Shown here piece after piece: positions 55,103 to 63,137 of a DNA stretch of 64,000 nucleotides. The stretch is from an uncultured Tessaracoccus sp. (GTDB taxonomy: Bacteria; Actinomycetota; Actinomycetes; Propionibacteriales; Propionibacteriaceae): contig NZ_CALUCN010000003.1 of NCBI RefSeq assembly GCF_943914565.1, positions 1 to 64,000 on the forward strand, in the 5' to 3' direction. Both the position numbers and the translations under genes were made by a program. Below the pieces are notes generated by a model, which saw only the letters and a list, made by a program, of their open reading frames with translations, did not search any database and had not been told where the DNA came from. Positions within the stretch are counted from its first letter, which is position 1. Every line of letters starts with the position of its first letter.

Positions 55103-55183
55103 GCCTCACCTCCGCCTCGACCATAGCCCCTCCCGCAACGCCCGCGACGATACGATGGGCCGACGGCGTACGGAAGGTCAGCC

Positions 55184-56080
55184 ATGGAGTTCAGGGACAA
55201 CGCACGCATCGACCAGTCACGGGTCCGGTACGGGGGCGGCTCCGGCGGGGGAGGGCGCCGGCCCGGCCGCGGCGTCGCCGTCGGTGGGGGCCTGGGCGGT
55301 CTCGTGCTGCTCGTGCTCGCGCTCGTGTTCGGCCCGCAGCTGGGCATCGACCCGACGTCGATGCTCGGCGGGGACACCGGCAGCGGCGGACAGCCCGCCG
55401 GCGAGGTGCAGGGCGCTCCCGAGTGCCGCACCGGCGCCGACATCGACCGGGACCCGGAGTGTCGTTGGCCCGCCTACGTCACCGCGATCGACGGGTACTG
55501 GGAGAAGGAGGTGCAGGGCTACCGCAAGGCCACGACCGAGCTCTACAGCGGTGGCATCAGCACCGCCTGCGGCAACGCGAACTCCCAGATGGGCCCCTTC
55601 TACTGCCCGGGCGACCAGAAGGTCTACATCGACACCGAGTTCGTGGGTCTGCTGCTCAACCAGCTCGGCGCCCAGGGTGGCAACGCCGCGGAGGCGTACA
55701 TCGTCGCGCACGAGTACGGCCACCACGTGCAGCAGCTCACCGGTCAGATGCAGCGCGGCCGCCAGGGCTCGCAGAAGGGCGCGAAGTCCGGCAGTGTGCG
55801 GCTCGAGCTGCAGGCGGACTGCTACGCCGGCGTGTGGTTCCACGACACCCAGCAGGACCCCGAATCGGTCATCGAGTCCGTCAGCAAGGACGACCTCAAC
55901 CGCATCCTCGACGCGGCGCGCGCCGTCGGCGACGACCACATCCAGCAGCAGTCCATGGGTGAGGTGGTGCAGGAGGACTGGACGCACGGCTCGTCGGAGA
56001 TGCGGCAGCGCTGGCTGCAGAAGGGCTTCTCGACGGGGGATCCGGCCGCCTGCGACACCTTCGCCACCGACAACCTCTGA
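55184..56080 (+). CDS. neutral zinc metallopeptidase (YpfJ family)
   Basis: The 298-residue protein has an N-terminal glycine/arginine-rich stretch. One membrane helix follows (GGLGGLVLLVLALVFG, about residues 40-56), then the peptidase domain. YIVAHEYGHHVQ near residue 177 is the HExxH zinc motif, and LELQADCYAGVWF provides the third ligand region. This is the actinobacterial form of the YpfJ/zinc-metallopeptidase family, of unknown substrate. TACGAT about 30 bases upstream and GGAAGG before the ATG suggest an ordinary leadered transcript. Confidence 0.92.
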   Translation: MEFRDNARIDQSRVRYGGGSGGGGRRPGRGVAVGGGLGGLVLLVLALVFGPQLGIDPTSMLGGDTGSGGQPAGEVQGAPECRTGADIDRDPECRWPAYVTAIDGYWEKEVQGYRKATTELYSGGISTACGNANSQMGPFYCPGDQKVYIDTEFVGLLLNQLGAQGGNAAEAYIVAHEYGHHVQQLTGQMQRGRQGSQKGAKSGSVRLELQADCYAGVWFHDTQQDPESVIESVSKDDLNRILDAARAVGDDHIQQQSMGEVVQEDWTHGSSEMRQRWLQKGFSTGDPAACDTFATDNL

Positions 56081-56086
56081 CGCGGC

Positions 56087-57043
56087 TCAGCCGCCCGGTC
56101 GCTTCGGCAGCGCCTTCCCGGCCAGGTCGGTGCGGGTCGTCGTGCCGCCACAGCGGATGGTCATCGCGGGCGTGCCGTCGGCGGCGTCGACGCGCACCTC
56201 GCAGTCGTCGTCCTCGCCCGACCGCCGCGTGGCGAGGGCCGTCGCGATCGTCGCGGGCCGGATGAGCGCCGGGTCGAACGTCGGGGCGTCGGCCGGACCG
56301 CCGTCGGGCACCGCGAACGTGGGGATTCCGCCCTTGCGCGTGCGCAGCTCCCGCCCGTCCTCCACGGGCACACGCGCCCAGTAGCCGCGCTGCGCACTGA
56401 ACCCGAACTCGACGACCGCGTCCGCATCCTCGACGACGGAGGCGAGCCCCTCGGCGATGTCCGCGGTGGTGCGCACGTCGAGCACCGGCACGGCCGAGGC
56501 GTCGTCGCGGAAGAACACCGTGAGCGACTCCGGCTGCGACGCGACCGTCTGCACCACCTGCTGCTCACGGTACTGCTGCACCTGGTAGACGAGCTTGCCC
56601 TGCACGCCGAGGAGATCCGCGACGTCGAACATGGTGCCGACGGACTCCAACGGGAAGTCCTCGGGATCGAAGGTGTCCTGTCCGAAGTACTGGAAGTCGG
56701 TGGTGGTCTCGTCGACGGTGCCGTTCATCCAGCGGTAGCCGATCGCCCGGTGCCCGTCGAGGACCGTGAGCGTCATCGTCGACGCGGTCATGTCGAGCTT
56801 CAGCGCCGGCAGGCCGTCGGCCACCTTCGTGAGGACCCGCTGCACCAGCCGCGCGTTGCGGCCGTCCAGGAGGGCGCCGTTGATCGTGAATGCATGGGGG
56901 AGGTGGTCCGGGTCGAGCGGGGCGGCCGTCGACGCCGTGGCCGTCGCGGTGGCCGTGGGCGACGGGACCGGCTGCGGGGGCGTCTCGGCGCACCCGCACA
57001 CCAGCAGCGCGGCGACCGCCGCGACCAGTCGTCTCGTACCCAC
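56087..57043 (-). CDS. hypothetical lipoprotein
   Basis: This 318-residue protein has a signal and lipobox (ALLVCGC) followed by a threonine/alanine/proline linker of about 20 residues. The mature part (PHAFTINGALLDGRNARLVQ, MTLTVLDGHRAIGYRWMNG, YFGQDTFDPEDFPL) shows alternating strands and helices. It may bind a ligand or partner at the surface, but no family was recognised. It converges with the metallopeptidase gene and lies downstream of the divergent S4 protein. Confidence 0.8.
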   Translation of the reverse strand: MGTRRLVAAVAALLVCGCAETPPQPVPSPTATATATASTAAPLDPDHLPHAFTINGALLDGRNARLVQRVLTKVADGLPALKLDMTASTMTLTVLDGHRAIGYRWMNGTVDETTTDFQYFGQDTFDPEDFPLESVGTMFDVADLLGVQGKLVYQVQQYREQQVVQTVASQPESLTVFFRDDASAVPVLDVRTTADIAEGLASVVEDADAVVEFGFSAQRGYWARVPVEDGRELRTRKGGIPTFAVPDGGPADAPTFDPALIRPATIATALATRRSGEDDDCEVRVDAADGTPAMTIRCGGTTTRTDLAGKALPKRPGG

Positions 57044-57048
57044 CCGGG

Positions 57049-57453
57049 TCAGTCTACGTCCGGGGCGGTCCCCCAGCCCGATCGCGCCTGGGGATCACGG
57101 CCGCGGAGCCGATCGATGCGACGACGGTCGCGCTTCGTCGGGCGTCCCGCGCCCTTGTCGCGACGTGCTTGCGGGGCGTTGAGGTATGCCGGCCGGGGCG
57201 GCGAGTGGTCGATGTAGCAGGTCCGCGCGACGGGGTAGCCCACCCGCTTGTCGATCACCTTGGTGACCTCGAAGCGACGCACCCACCCGGGCTCGCGGAT
57301 CGTCACCACGTCGCCCGGCACGACGGCGCGGGCGGGCTTGACCTTCGCGTCGTTCAGGCGGACGTGGCCGCCGGCGACTGCCTTGTTGGCCAGTGTGCGC
57401 GTCTTGAACAGGCGCACCGACCACAGCCACACGTCGAGTCTGCCTCCGATCAT
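57049..57453 (-). CDS. S4-domain RNA-binding protein (HslR/RqcP type)
   Basis: The 134-residue protein starts with an S4 domain: RLDVWLWSVRLFKTRTLANK, then GGHVRLNDAKVKPARAVVPGD and VTIREPGWVRRFEV. A basic C-terminal tail (RRDKGAGRPTKRDRRRIDRL) follows. HslR/RqcP proteins bind 50S subunits carrying stalled nascent chains. ATG 57453 fits the family start; the longer open frame extends over the divergent permease gene and was rejected. Confidence 0.9.
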   Translation of the reverse strand: MIGGRLDVWLWSVRLFKTRTLANKAVAGGHVRLNDAKVKPARAVVPGDVVTIREPGWVRRFEVTKVIDKRVGYPVARTCYIDHSPPRPAYLNAPQARRDKGAGRPTKRDRRRIDRLRGRDPQARSGWGTAPDVD

Positions 57454-57497
57454 GAGGGACAAGTCTACTGTGCCCGGTCGCGGGTTAGAATCCCCGC

Positions 57498-58310
57498 ATG
57501 CCGGAGTTCGAACCGATCGCGACGTGGCTGCCCGTCTCCGTGCCGGTGCTCGTCGCCATCCTGCTCGCCGCGTTCCTCGCCGGGTGGATCGACGCCGTCG
57601 TGGGTGGCGGCGGCCTGATCCAGCTTCCCGCCCTGGTGATCGGCTTGCCGCGCGAGCTGCCGACCGCGGTGGTGCTCGGCACCAACAAGCTCTCGTCGCT
57701 CGCCGGCACGCTGAGCGCGAGCTGGGTGTACCTGCGGCGCATCCGGGTGCGCGCCGGGGTGCTGGGGCCGCTCGTCGTGGGGGCGTTCGTCGGATCCGCG
57801 CTCGGCGCCACGTGGTCGCGCGCGATCCCGCGGGCAGTGCTGACACCGGTGGTGTTCGTGGCGGTCCTGGCCGTGGGTGCGCTGGTGCTGCTGCGCCCGT
57901 CGTTGGGCATCGAGCACGCCCCGCGGCACGAGGGCAGGGGCGAGGGCGTCCGAGCCGCGACGGTGGGTGTGCTCGTCGGGATCTACGACGGGCTCCTGGG
58001 CCCGGGTACCGGGTCGTTCTTCGTGATCCTGCTGGTGGCGTGGCTGGGCTACGGCTTCCTCCAGGCCAGCGCCAACGCGAAGGTCGCGAACCTCACCACC
58101 AACGTCGCGGCACTCGGCGTCTACGGGCTGCACGGTGAGCTGCTGCTGGTCCTCGGCCTCGCGATGGCGGCCGCGAACGTCGCCGGCGGCCTGCTCGGCG
58201 CGCGCACCGCGGTGCGCAGGGGCAACACGTTCGTGCGTCGGGTGTTCCTCGTCGTGACGCTCGTGCTGGCGGCGAAGCTCGGCTGGGACACCGTCAGCAC
58301 GTGGCGGTGA
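57498..58310 (+). CDS. TSUP (TauE/SafE) family permease
   Basis: The 270-residue protein has about eight membrane helices in two halves. Each half has its own signature: AFLAGWIDAVVGGGGLIQLPALV in the first, and GIYDGLLGPGTGSFFVILLV with ANAKVANLTTNVAAL in the second. These are the TauE/SafE motifs of sulfite/sulfonate exporters and related carriers. The substrate is not known. TAGAAT ends six bases before the ATG, so the transcript is probably leaderless. Confidence 0.9.
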   Translation: MPEFEPIATWLPVSVPVLVAILLAAFLAGWIDAVVGGGGLIQLPALVIGLPRELPTAVVLGTNKLSSLAGTLSASWVYLRRIRVRAGVLGPLVVGAFVGSALGATWSRAIPRAVLTPVVFVAVLAVGALVLLRPSLGIEHAPRHEGRGEGVRAATVGVLVGIYDGLLGPGTGSFFVILLVAWLGYGFLQASANAKVANLTTNVAALGVYGLHGELLLVLGLAMAAANVAGGLLGARTAVRRGNTFVRRVFLVVTLVLAAKLGWDTVSTWR

Positions 58311-58329
58311 GGCCCGCCCGGGCGGGGCG

Positions 58330-59796
58330 TCAGCCGAGGTGGGTGAAGACCTTGCCCGGCTCGGGCTTCTCGGACTCGAGCAGCTGGTCCACCGTGACGA
58401 GGGTGTAGCCCTGCTCCTTCAGCGCCTGGACGGACTCCTGGACCGCGTCGACGGTGGTCTTGTGGATGTCGTGCATGAGGATGATGCCGCCGGGCGTGGT
58501 GTCCTTGCGCACGGCCGCGACGGTCTGGGCCGCATCGCGCGTCTTCCAGTCGAGCGTGTCGACGCTCCACAGGATGATCTCGCCGTTGTCGACGGTGCCC
58601 AGGGCCGAGCGGACGCGCTTGTTGATCGCGCCGTAGGGCGGCCGGACGGTGCGGGTGGCATGACCGGTGATCCGCTTCACCGCGTCGGAGGTGCGGTTCA
58701 CCTCGGCGGTGATCTTGTCGGAGGCCACCTTCGTGAGCTGGCTGTGGCTCCAGGTGTGGTTGCCGATCTGGTGGCCCTCCTTCGCCATGCGCTTGATGAC
58801 GTCGGGGTTGGACTCCACGTTCGGGCCGAGCACGAAGAACGTCGCCTTGACGTCCTCCTTGGCCAGGATGTCGAGCAGGTGATCGGTGTACGGGCCGGGG
58901 CCGTCGTCGAACGTGAGCGCGACGCACTTCGCCTCCGCGCAGTCCACGTCGGGAGTCTTGGGGGCGATGGTGAAGTCGGGCTTCGCGGGCGACGAGGCCG
59001 CGCTCCGGGCGCGCTTGCCGAGGTCGGACAGCAACGGCGCGACGGTGGCCCCGTCCATCGTGACCTCCACGGCGCCCGCGGCACCGGGTCCGACGGCGTA
59101 GTCGTCGATCTCGGCGACGAGCTGCCCGTCGGAGGTGAAGTTCAGGGAGTCGAGCAGGCCCGAGTCGAACGCGCGGGCGGCCTTCTGCTGGGCGAGCTCG
59201 TCGAGCGTCCCGGCGTCGGCCCACGGCGCCTCGCGCAGCTGCGTGAGCAGGCCCTCGAACGCCTTCTGGAGCCCGTCCTCGGTGAACAGCGTCGACGCGG
59301 GCGCGAGCGCGCCCTCCTGCACGTCGTACCAGAGCGTGTGGTAGCGCGTCGCACTGGAGGCGCCGGCGTTCTCGTGGGCGGTCATGCGGATGCCGACGAC
59401 GTCGGTGCCGGCGGCGGTGAGCTCGGGCGTGACGGTGAGGTCACCCTCGGTGTTGCCATCCTGCTTCCAGTGGTCGACCGTCTCGGTGACGTAGGTGGAG
59501 AGGCCCTCGGTGAGTGCCTCGGCCGGCACCGTGTACCACTGGGCCTTGTACGTCGGGTCGCTGCCCTTGCGCTCGTCGGTCTTCACGTCGCCGAGCAGCG
59601 AGGTGTCGAGCGCCTGCACGCTCAGGTGTTGCGCCTCGGCCTCGGACGCCGGGGCCGACGGACTGGCGCTCGCCGCACTCGAGGCGCCGCCGGAGGGGGC
59701 GTCGGGTGAGGGGGCGTCGGTCGAGTTGGACGCGCAGCCGGCGAGGAGCGCGAGTCCGGTGGAGGCAGCAAGAATGAGTGATGTTCCCCGTCGCAT
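58330..59796 (-). CDS. lipoprotein polysaccharide deacetylase with RsiV/PdaC-like N-domain
   Basis: The 488-residue lipoprotein has a lipobox (LALLAGC) and a serine/alanine/proline linker. A domain of about 200 residues resembling the DUF3298/RsiV region of PdaC follows (TYVTETVDHWKQ, HTLWYDVQEGALAPAST). A NodB deacetylase domain comes last: LTFDDGPGPYTDH (about 293), HQIGNHTWSHSQL, RPPYGAIN, WSVDTLDWKTRD and GGIILMHDIH, which together supply the metal and catalytic residues. It probably deacetylates cell-wall glycans outside the cell. AGGGAGAC directly precedes ATG 59796. Confidence 0.88.
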   Translation of the reverse strand: MRRGTSLILAASTGLALLAGCASNSTDAPSPDAPSGGASSAASASPSAPASEAEAQHLSVQALDTSLLGDVKTDERKGSDPTYKAQWYTVPAEALTEGLSTYVTETVDHWKQDGNTEGDLTVTPELTAAGTDVVGIRMTAHENAGASSATRYHTLWYDVQEGALAPASTLFTEDGLQKAFEGLLTQLREAPWADAGTLDELAQQKAARAFDSGLLDSLNFTSDGQLVAEIDDYAVGPGAAGAVEVTMDGATVAPLLSDLGKRARSAASSPAKPDFTIAPKTPDVDCAEAKCVALTFDDGPGPYTDHLLDILAKEDVKATFFVLGPNVESNPDVIKRMAKEGHQIGNHTWSHSQLTKVASDKITAEVNRTSDAVKRITGHATRTVRPPYGAINKRVRSALGTVDNGEIILWSVDTLDWKTRDAAQTVAAVRKDTTPGGIILMHDIHKTTVDAVQESVQALKEQGYTLVTVDQLLESEKPEPGKVFTHLG

Positions 59797-59869
59797 GTCT
59801 CCCTTTGTACACCCTCGACGGGGGCATCGCCCAGTTTCGGCGTCGTGGGCGTCGACGTAGGATACCGGC

Positions 59870-60133
59870 ATGAGCCTCACCGTCTACGGCGCCGACTGGT
59901 GCCCCGACTGCCTCCGCACGAAGCGCCAGCTCGACGAGTTGGGCGTTGACTACGACTACCTCGACGTCGCCGCCGACGCCAAGCTGGCCGAGACGGCCCG
60001 CGAGATCTCCGGTCGCACGAACATCCCCGTCGTCGTCTATCCCGACGGCAGCCACCAGGTCGAGCCGCGCAACGCCGACGTCGCGGGCAAGCTTGCGGAG
60101 CTCGGCATCGAGGGGCGCGCAGCTCAGGCCTGA
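59870..60133 (+). CDS. mycoredoxin / glutaredoxin-like protein
   Basis: This 87-residue thioredoxin-fold protein has the redox motif WCPDC at residues 10-14 and the cis-proline segment NIPVVVYPDGS. Mycoredoxins use mycothiol to reduce protein mixed disulfides in actinobacteria; the CPDC active site is a variant of the usual CGYC. TAGGAT ends six bases before the ATG (leaderless). The last codons overlap the end of the convergent MFS gene by ten bases. Confidence 0.85.
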   Translation: MSLTVYGADWCPDCLRTKRQLDELGVDYDYLDVAADAKLAETAREISGRTNIPVVVYPDGSHQVEPRNADVAGKLAELGIEGRAAQA

Positions 60134-61557
60134 CGCCGCGCGGCGCGGATGTCGAGCAGCGCCACCGTGAGTGCGAGGAGGATCGTCAGGACGATCCACG
60201 CGAAGGCCGCGACGAACGCGAGGTCCCAGCCGTGCGAGGCCTGCACGACGAAGAACGTCGCGGTGATGAACGCGATCCCGATCGCCGTGCCGATGCGCTG
60301 CCCGGTCTGCATCACCCCGCCGGCGGAGCCGGAGTTCGCCGCCGGTACCTCGAGCAGGCTCAGCGTCTGGTTGGGGGAGACCACCATGCCCTGCCCCGCG
60401 CCCAGGAACGTGAGCGGCACCGCGAGCCACCACACGCTCGTGCCCCAGGCGGTGTGGGCGGCGACGACGCCGATCGAGCCCAGGATCGCCACGAGCGCGG
60501 TGACGATGCCGATCGCGACGAGGCGTCGGCCCATGCGCAGCACGACGCGGCCCGCGATCGTCGAGCAGATCGCGGTGGCGAACGCCGACGGCAGACCGAT
60601 GAGCGCGGCGTGCAGTGCCGTCGCCCCCTGGCCGTTCTGCAGGTACATCGCCACGATCGCGTAGACGCTCGTGATGCCCGTGAACTGCAGGCCGATCAGC
60701 ATCACGCCGTTGGCGTAGCTGCGGATCCGGAACAGCTCGAGGTTCACCATCGGCTGGTGGCCGCGACGCTGGTAGCGGCGCTCCCACCACACCCAGAGCC
60801 CGAGCAACGCGAGACCGAGCGGGGTGAGCACGAACACGACGGGGCCGAACCCGCGCTCGAGGAACGGCAGCATCACCAGCAGCACCGCGAGCCCGAACAA
60901 CAGCATCCCGACGGGGTCCAGGTCCGCGCGTCCCTTGCGGCGGTCGCGCTCGAACGCCGAGGGCGGGAACCACCGGCGTGCCAGCACGATCGCGCCCAAC
61001 GCGATCGGGACGTTCACGAGGAAGGTGGCGCGCCAGCCCCACTCGGCGCCGAACACCTGGACGAACGCCCCGCCCATCAGCGGACCGATCGCGACCGAGA
61101 GCCCGACGGCGGCCCCGAACGACGCGAACGCCCGCGCCCGCAGCACGCCGCTGAAGTACTGCTGGATGAAGCCCACGGTCTGCGGGTTGAGCAGCCCGGA
61201 CCCCACGCCCATCACGAGGCGCGCGAGGTCGAGCAGCGCGCCGTCGGTGGCGCACCCCGACGCGAGCGAGCCGAGCCCGAACAGCGCCAGCCCGACGACG
61301 AACAGCCGGCCCCTGCCGTGCGCGTCCCCGGCGCGCCCGGCCGCGACGAGCACCACCCCGAACGTGAGCGTGTAGCCCGAGAGGATCCACTGGATCTGCG
61401 TGTCGGTCGCGGCGATCGACGACTGGATGGCGGGCAGCACCACGTTGATGCTCGAGACCGCCAGGAGCGCCATGAAGACCGGGACGAGCACGACGGCGAG
61501 GAGCCGGCGCTGCTCGGTGGACATCTGCTCTGCGGGGGTGTCGGAGTGATCGGGCAC
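60124..61557 (-). CDS. MFS drug transporter (DHA2-like, EmrB/QacA type)
   Basis: The 477-residue protein has about 14 predicted membrane helices. SSINVVLPAIQSSIAATDTQ (helix 1, motif D1), WILSGYTLTFGVVLVAAGRA (helix 2) and GDAHGRGRLFVVGL (motif A) are typical of DHA2 exporters. Motif C in helix 5 reads FGAAVGLSVAIGPLMGGAFV. It probably exports toxic compounds with protons. A later ATG (MSTEQRR) is a possible alternative start. The divergent gene encodes a PaiB-like protein. Confidence 0.88.
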   Translation of the reverse strand: MPDHSDTPAEQMSTEQRRLLAVVLVPVFMALLAVSSINVVLPAIQSSIAATDTQIQWILSGYTLTFGVVLVAAGRAGDAHGRGRLFVVGLALFGLGSLASGCATDGALLDLARLVMGVGSGLLNPQTVGFIQQYFSGVLRARAFASFGAAVGLSVAIGPLMGGAFVQVFGAEWGWRATFLVNVPIALGAIVLARRWFPPSAFERDRRKGRADLDPVGMLLFGLAVLLVMLPFLERGFGPVVFVLTPLGLALLGLWVWWERRYQRRGHQPMVNLELFRIRSYANGVMLIGLQFTGITSVYAIVAMYLQNGQGATALHAALIGLPSAFATAICSTIAGRVVLRMGRRLVAIGIVTALVAILGSIGVVAAHTAWGTSVWWLAVPLTFLGAGQGMVVSPNQTLSLLEVPAANSGSAGGVMQTGQRIGTAIGIAFITATFFVVQASHGWDLAFVAAFAWIVLTILLALTVALLDIRAARRQA

Positions 61558-61633
61558 GCCTCGAATCTAGCGCCACTTTCAACCACTGCCCCGGCCCGGG
61601 CTGCCGACGGTCTGCGACCTACACTGGGTGGCC

Positions 61634-62311
61634 GTGTACGTGCCGAACCACTTCCGCCTCCCCGACGAGTACGTCGAGCGCTACCTCGCCGCGCCGCGGC
61701 GCGGCAACCTCGTGACGGTCCACGCCGACGGGCCGAGGGCCACGCTCGTGCCGCTGTTCGCCGAGGAACGCGACGAGGGGCGGGTCCTCGTCGGGCACCT
61801 CGTGCGCAACAACCCGCAGGCCCGCGAGCCCGTGACCGGGCCCGCGCTCGCGATCATCGACATCGCCGACGCCTACGTCTCTCCCAGCTGGTACACCACC
61901 AACGACGAGCTGCCGAACGTCCCCACCTGGGACTACGTCACGATCCACGCCACCGGCGAGCTCCGCGTCGACCCCTCGCCCGAGGCGGCGCTGCGTGCGG
62001 CGAGCGCGCTCACCGTCGGGATGGGGGAGGGAGACGTGCTCGATCGGGTCGGCACCGCGAAGCTCGAGCGCATGGCCCGCGCGATCGTCGGCGTCGAGCT
62101 GCGGGTGGAGCGGCTCGAGGCCAAGGCCAAGATGAGCCAGAACCGCCACCCCGACGACGTCGCGAGTCTGCTCGCGGCGTTCGAGCGGCAGGGCCTCGAC
62201 GAGGCCGCCCAATACCTGCGCGAGGTGAGCCTGCCGTACGCCCGGCAGCGGTTCGCGACCATCCGCGAGGCGAGGGCGACCCACGAGCTCCGGGTGAACC
62301 CGGCGCAGTGA
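61634..62311 (+). CDS. PaiB-like FMN-binding protein
   Basis: The 225-residue protein starts VYVPNHFRLPDEYVERYLAA. It continues with NLVTVHADGPRATLVPLFAE, GHLVRNNPQ and YVSPSWY, then VPTWDYVTIHATGELRV. These are the motifs of the PaiB family (FMN-binding split barrel, once described as a transcriptional regulator in Bacillus). GTG 61634 is preferred over GTG 61628 because TACACT ends at 61625, leaving eight bases as in other leaderless genes here. Confidence 0.88.
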   Translation: MYVPNHFRLPDEYVERYLAAPRRGNLVTVHADGPRATLVPLFAEERDEGRVLVGHLVRNNPQAREPVTGPALAIIDIADAYVSPSWYTTNDELPNVPTWDYVTIHATGELRVDPSPEAALRAASALTVGMGEGDVLDRVGTAKLERMARAIVGVELRVERLEAKAKMSQNRHPDDVASLLAAFERQGLDEAAQYLREVSLPYARQRFATIREARATHELRVNPAQ

Positions 62312-62351
62312 GTGCGCCCCCGCCGCACGGGCCGGGGATGGGCTGCGGGCG

Positions 62352-63137
62352 TCAGTCCTCGTCGAGGCTGGCGAGGAAGTCCTTCGCGCGCTCGGTGCGC
62401 GGCGAGTCGAGCAGCTGCTCCGGCGTGCCCTCCTCGGCGATGCCCTTGTCCGCGACGAGCACGACCCGGTCGGCCACGCGTCGGGCGAACCGCATCTCGT
62501 GCGTGACGCACAGCATGGTCATGCCGTTGTCGGCGAGGTCGCGCATGACGGAGAGCACCTCGCCCACCAGCTCCGGGTCGAGCGCGGAGGTGGGCTCGTC
62601 GAAGAGCATCATCGCCGGGTCCATCGCCAGCGCGCGGGCGATGGCGACGCGCTGCTTCTGCCCGCCGGAGAGGCTCGACGGGTAGGCGTCGAGCTTGTGC
62701 AGCATCCCGACGTGGTCCAGCATCTCCTTCGCCTTCTCGACGGCCTCGTCGCGGGACCGGTCGAGGACGTCCATCTGCGCGACGGTGACGTTGTCGAGGA
62801 CCTTCATGTGCGGGAAGAGGTTGAACTGCTGGAACACCATGCCCACCTTCGACCGGATCCGGTTGAGGTGCGCCTCGTCGTAGGCGAGCTCCTCACCAGC
62901 GACACGGATCGTGCCGCTGGTGATCGTCTCCAGGCCGTTCACGCAGCGCAGCAGCGTCGACTTGCCCGCGCCGGAGGGGCCGACGAGCACGACCACCTCG
63001 CTGTGGGAGACGTCGAGGTCGACGTCCTTGAACACGAGGGTCTTGCCGAAACGCTTCGTGACCCCACGCATCTCGACGACGGTCGCGTCGTCGTCGGCGG
63101 TGGCGAAGAACTCCTCGGTTGCCGTGGTCTCGCTCAT
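62352..63137 (-). CDS. glnQ: polar amino-acid ABC transporter ATP-binding protein (GlnQ type)
   Basis: The 261-residue ATPase shows GPSGAGKSTLLRCVNGLE (Walker A), GMVFQQFNLFPHMKVLDNV (Q-loop), LSGGQKQRVAIARAL (signature) and MLFDEPTSALDPELVGEV (Walker B). It matches the polar amino-acid uptake family. The first 20 residues are an acidic extension. The ATG overlaps the stop of the permease gene (ATGA), so both form one operon. Confidence 0.93.
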   Translation of the reverse strand: MSETTATEEFFATADDDATVVEMRGVTKRFGKTLVFKDVDLDVSHSEVVVLVGPSGAGKSTLLRCVNGLETITSGTIRVAGEELAYDEAHLNRIRSKVGMVFQQFNLFPHMKVLDNVTVAQMDVLDRSRDEAVEKAKEMLDHVGMLHKLDAYPSSLSGGQKQRVAIARALAMDPAMMLFDEPTSALDPELVGEVLSVMRDLADNGMTMLCVTHEMRFARRVADRVVLVADKGIAEEGTPEQLLDSPRTERAKDFLASLDED

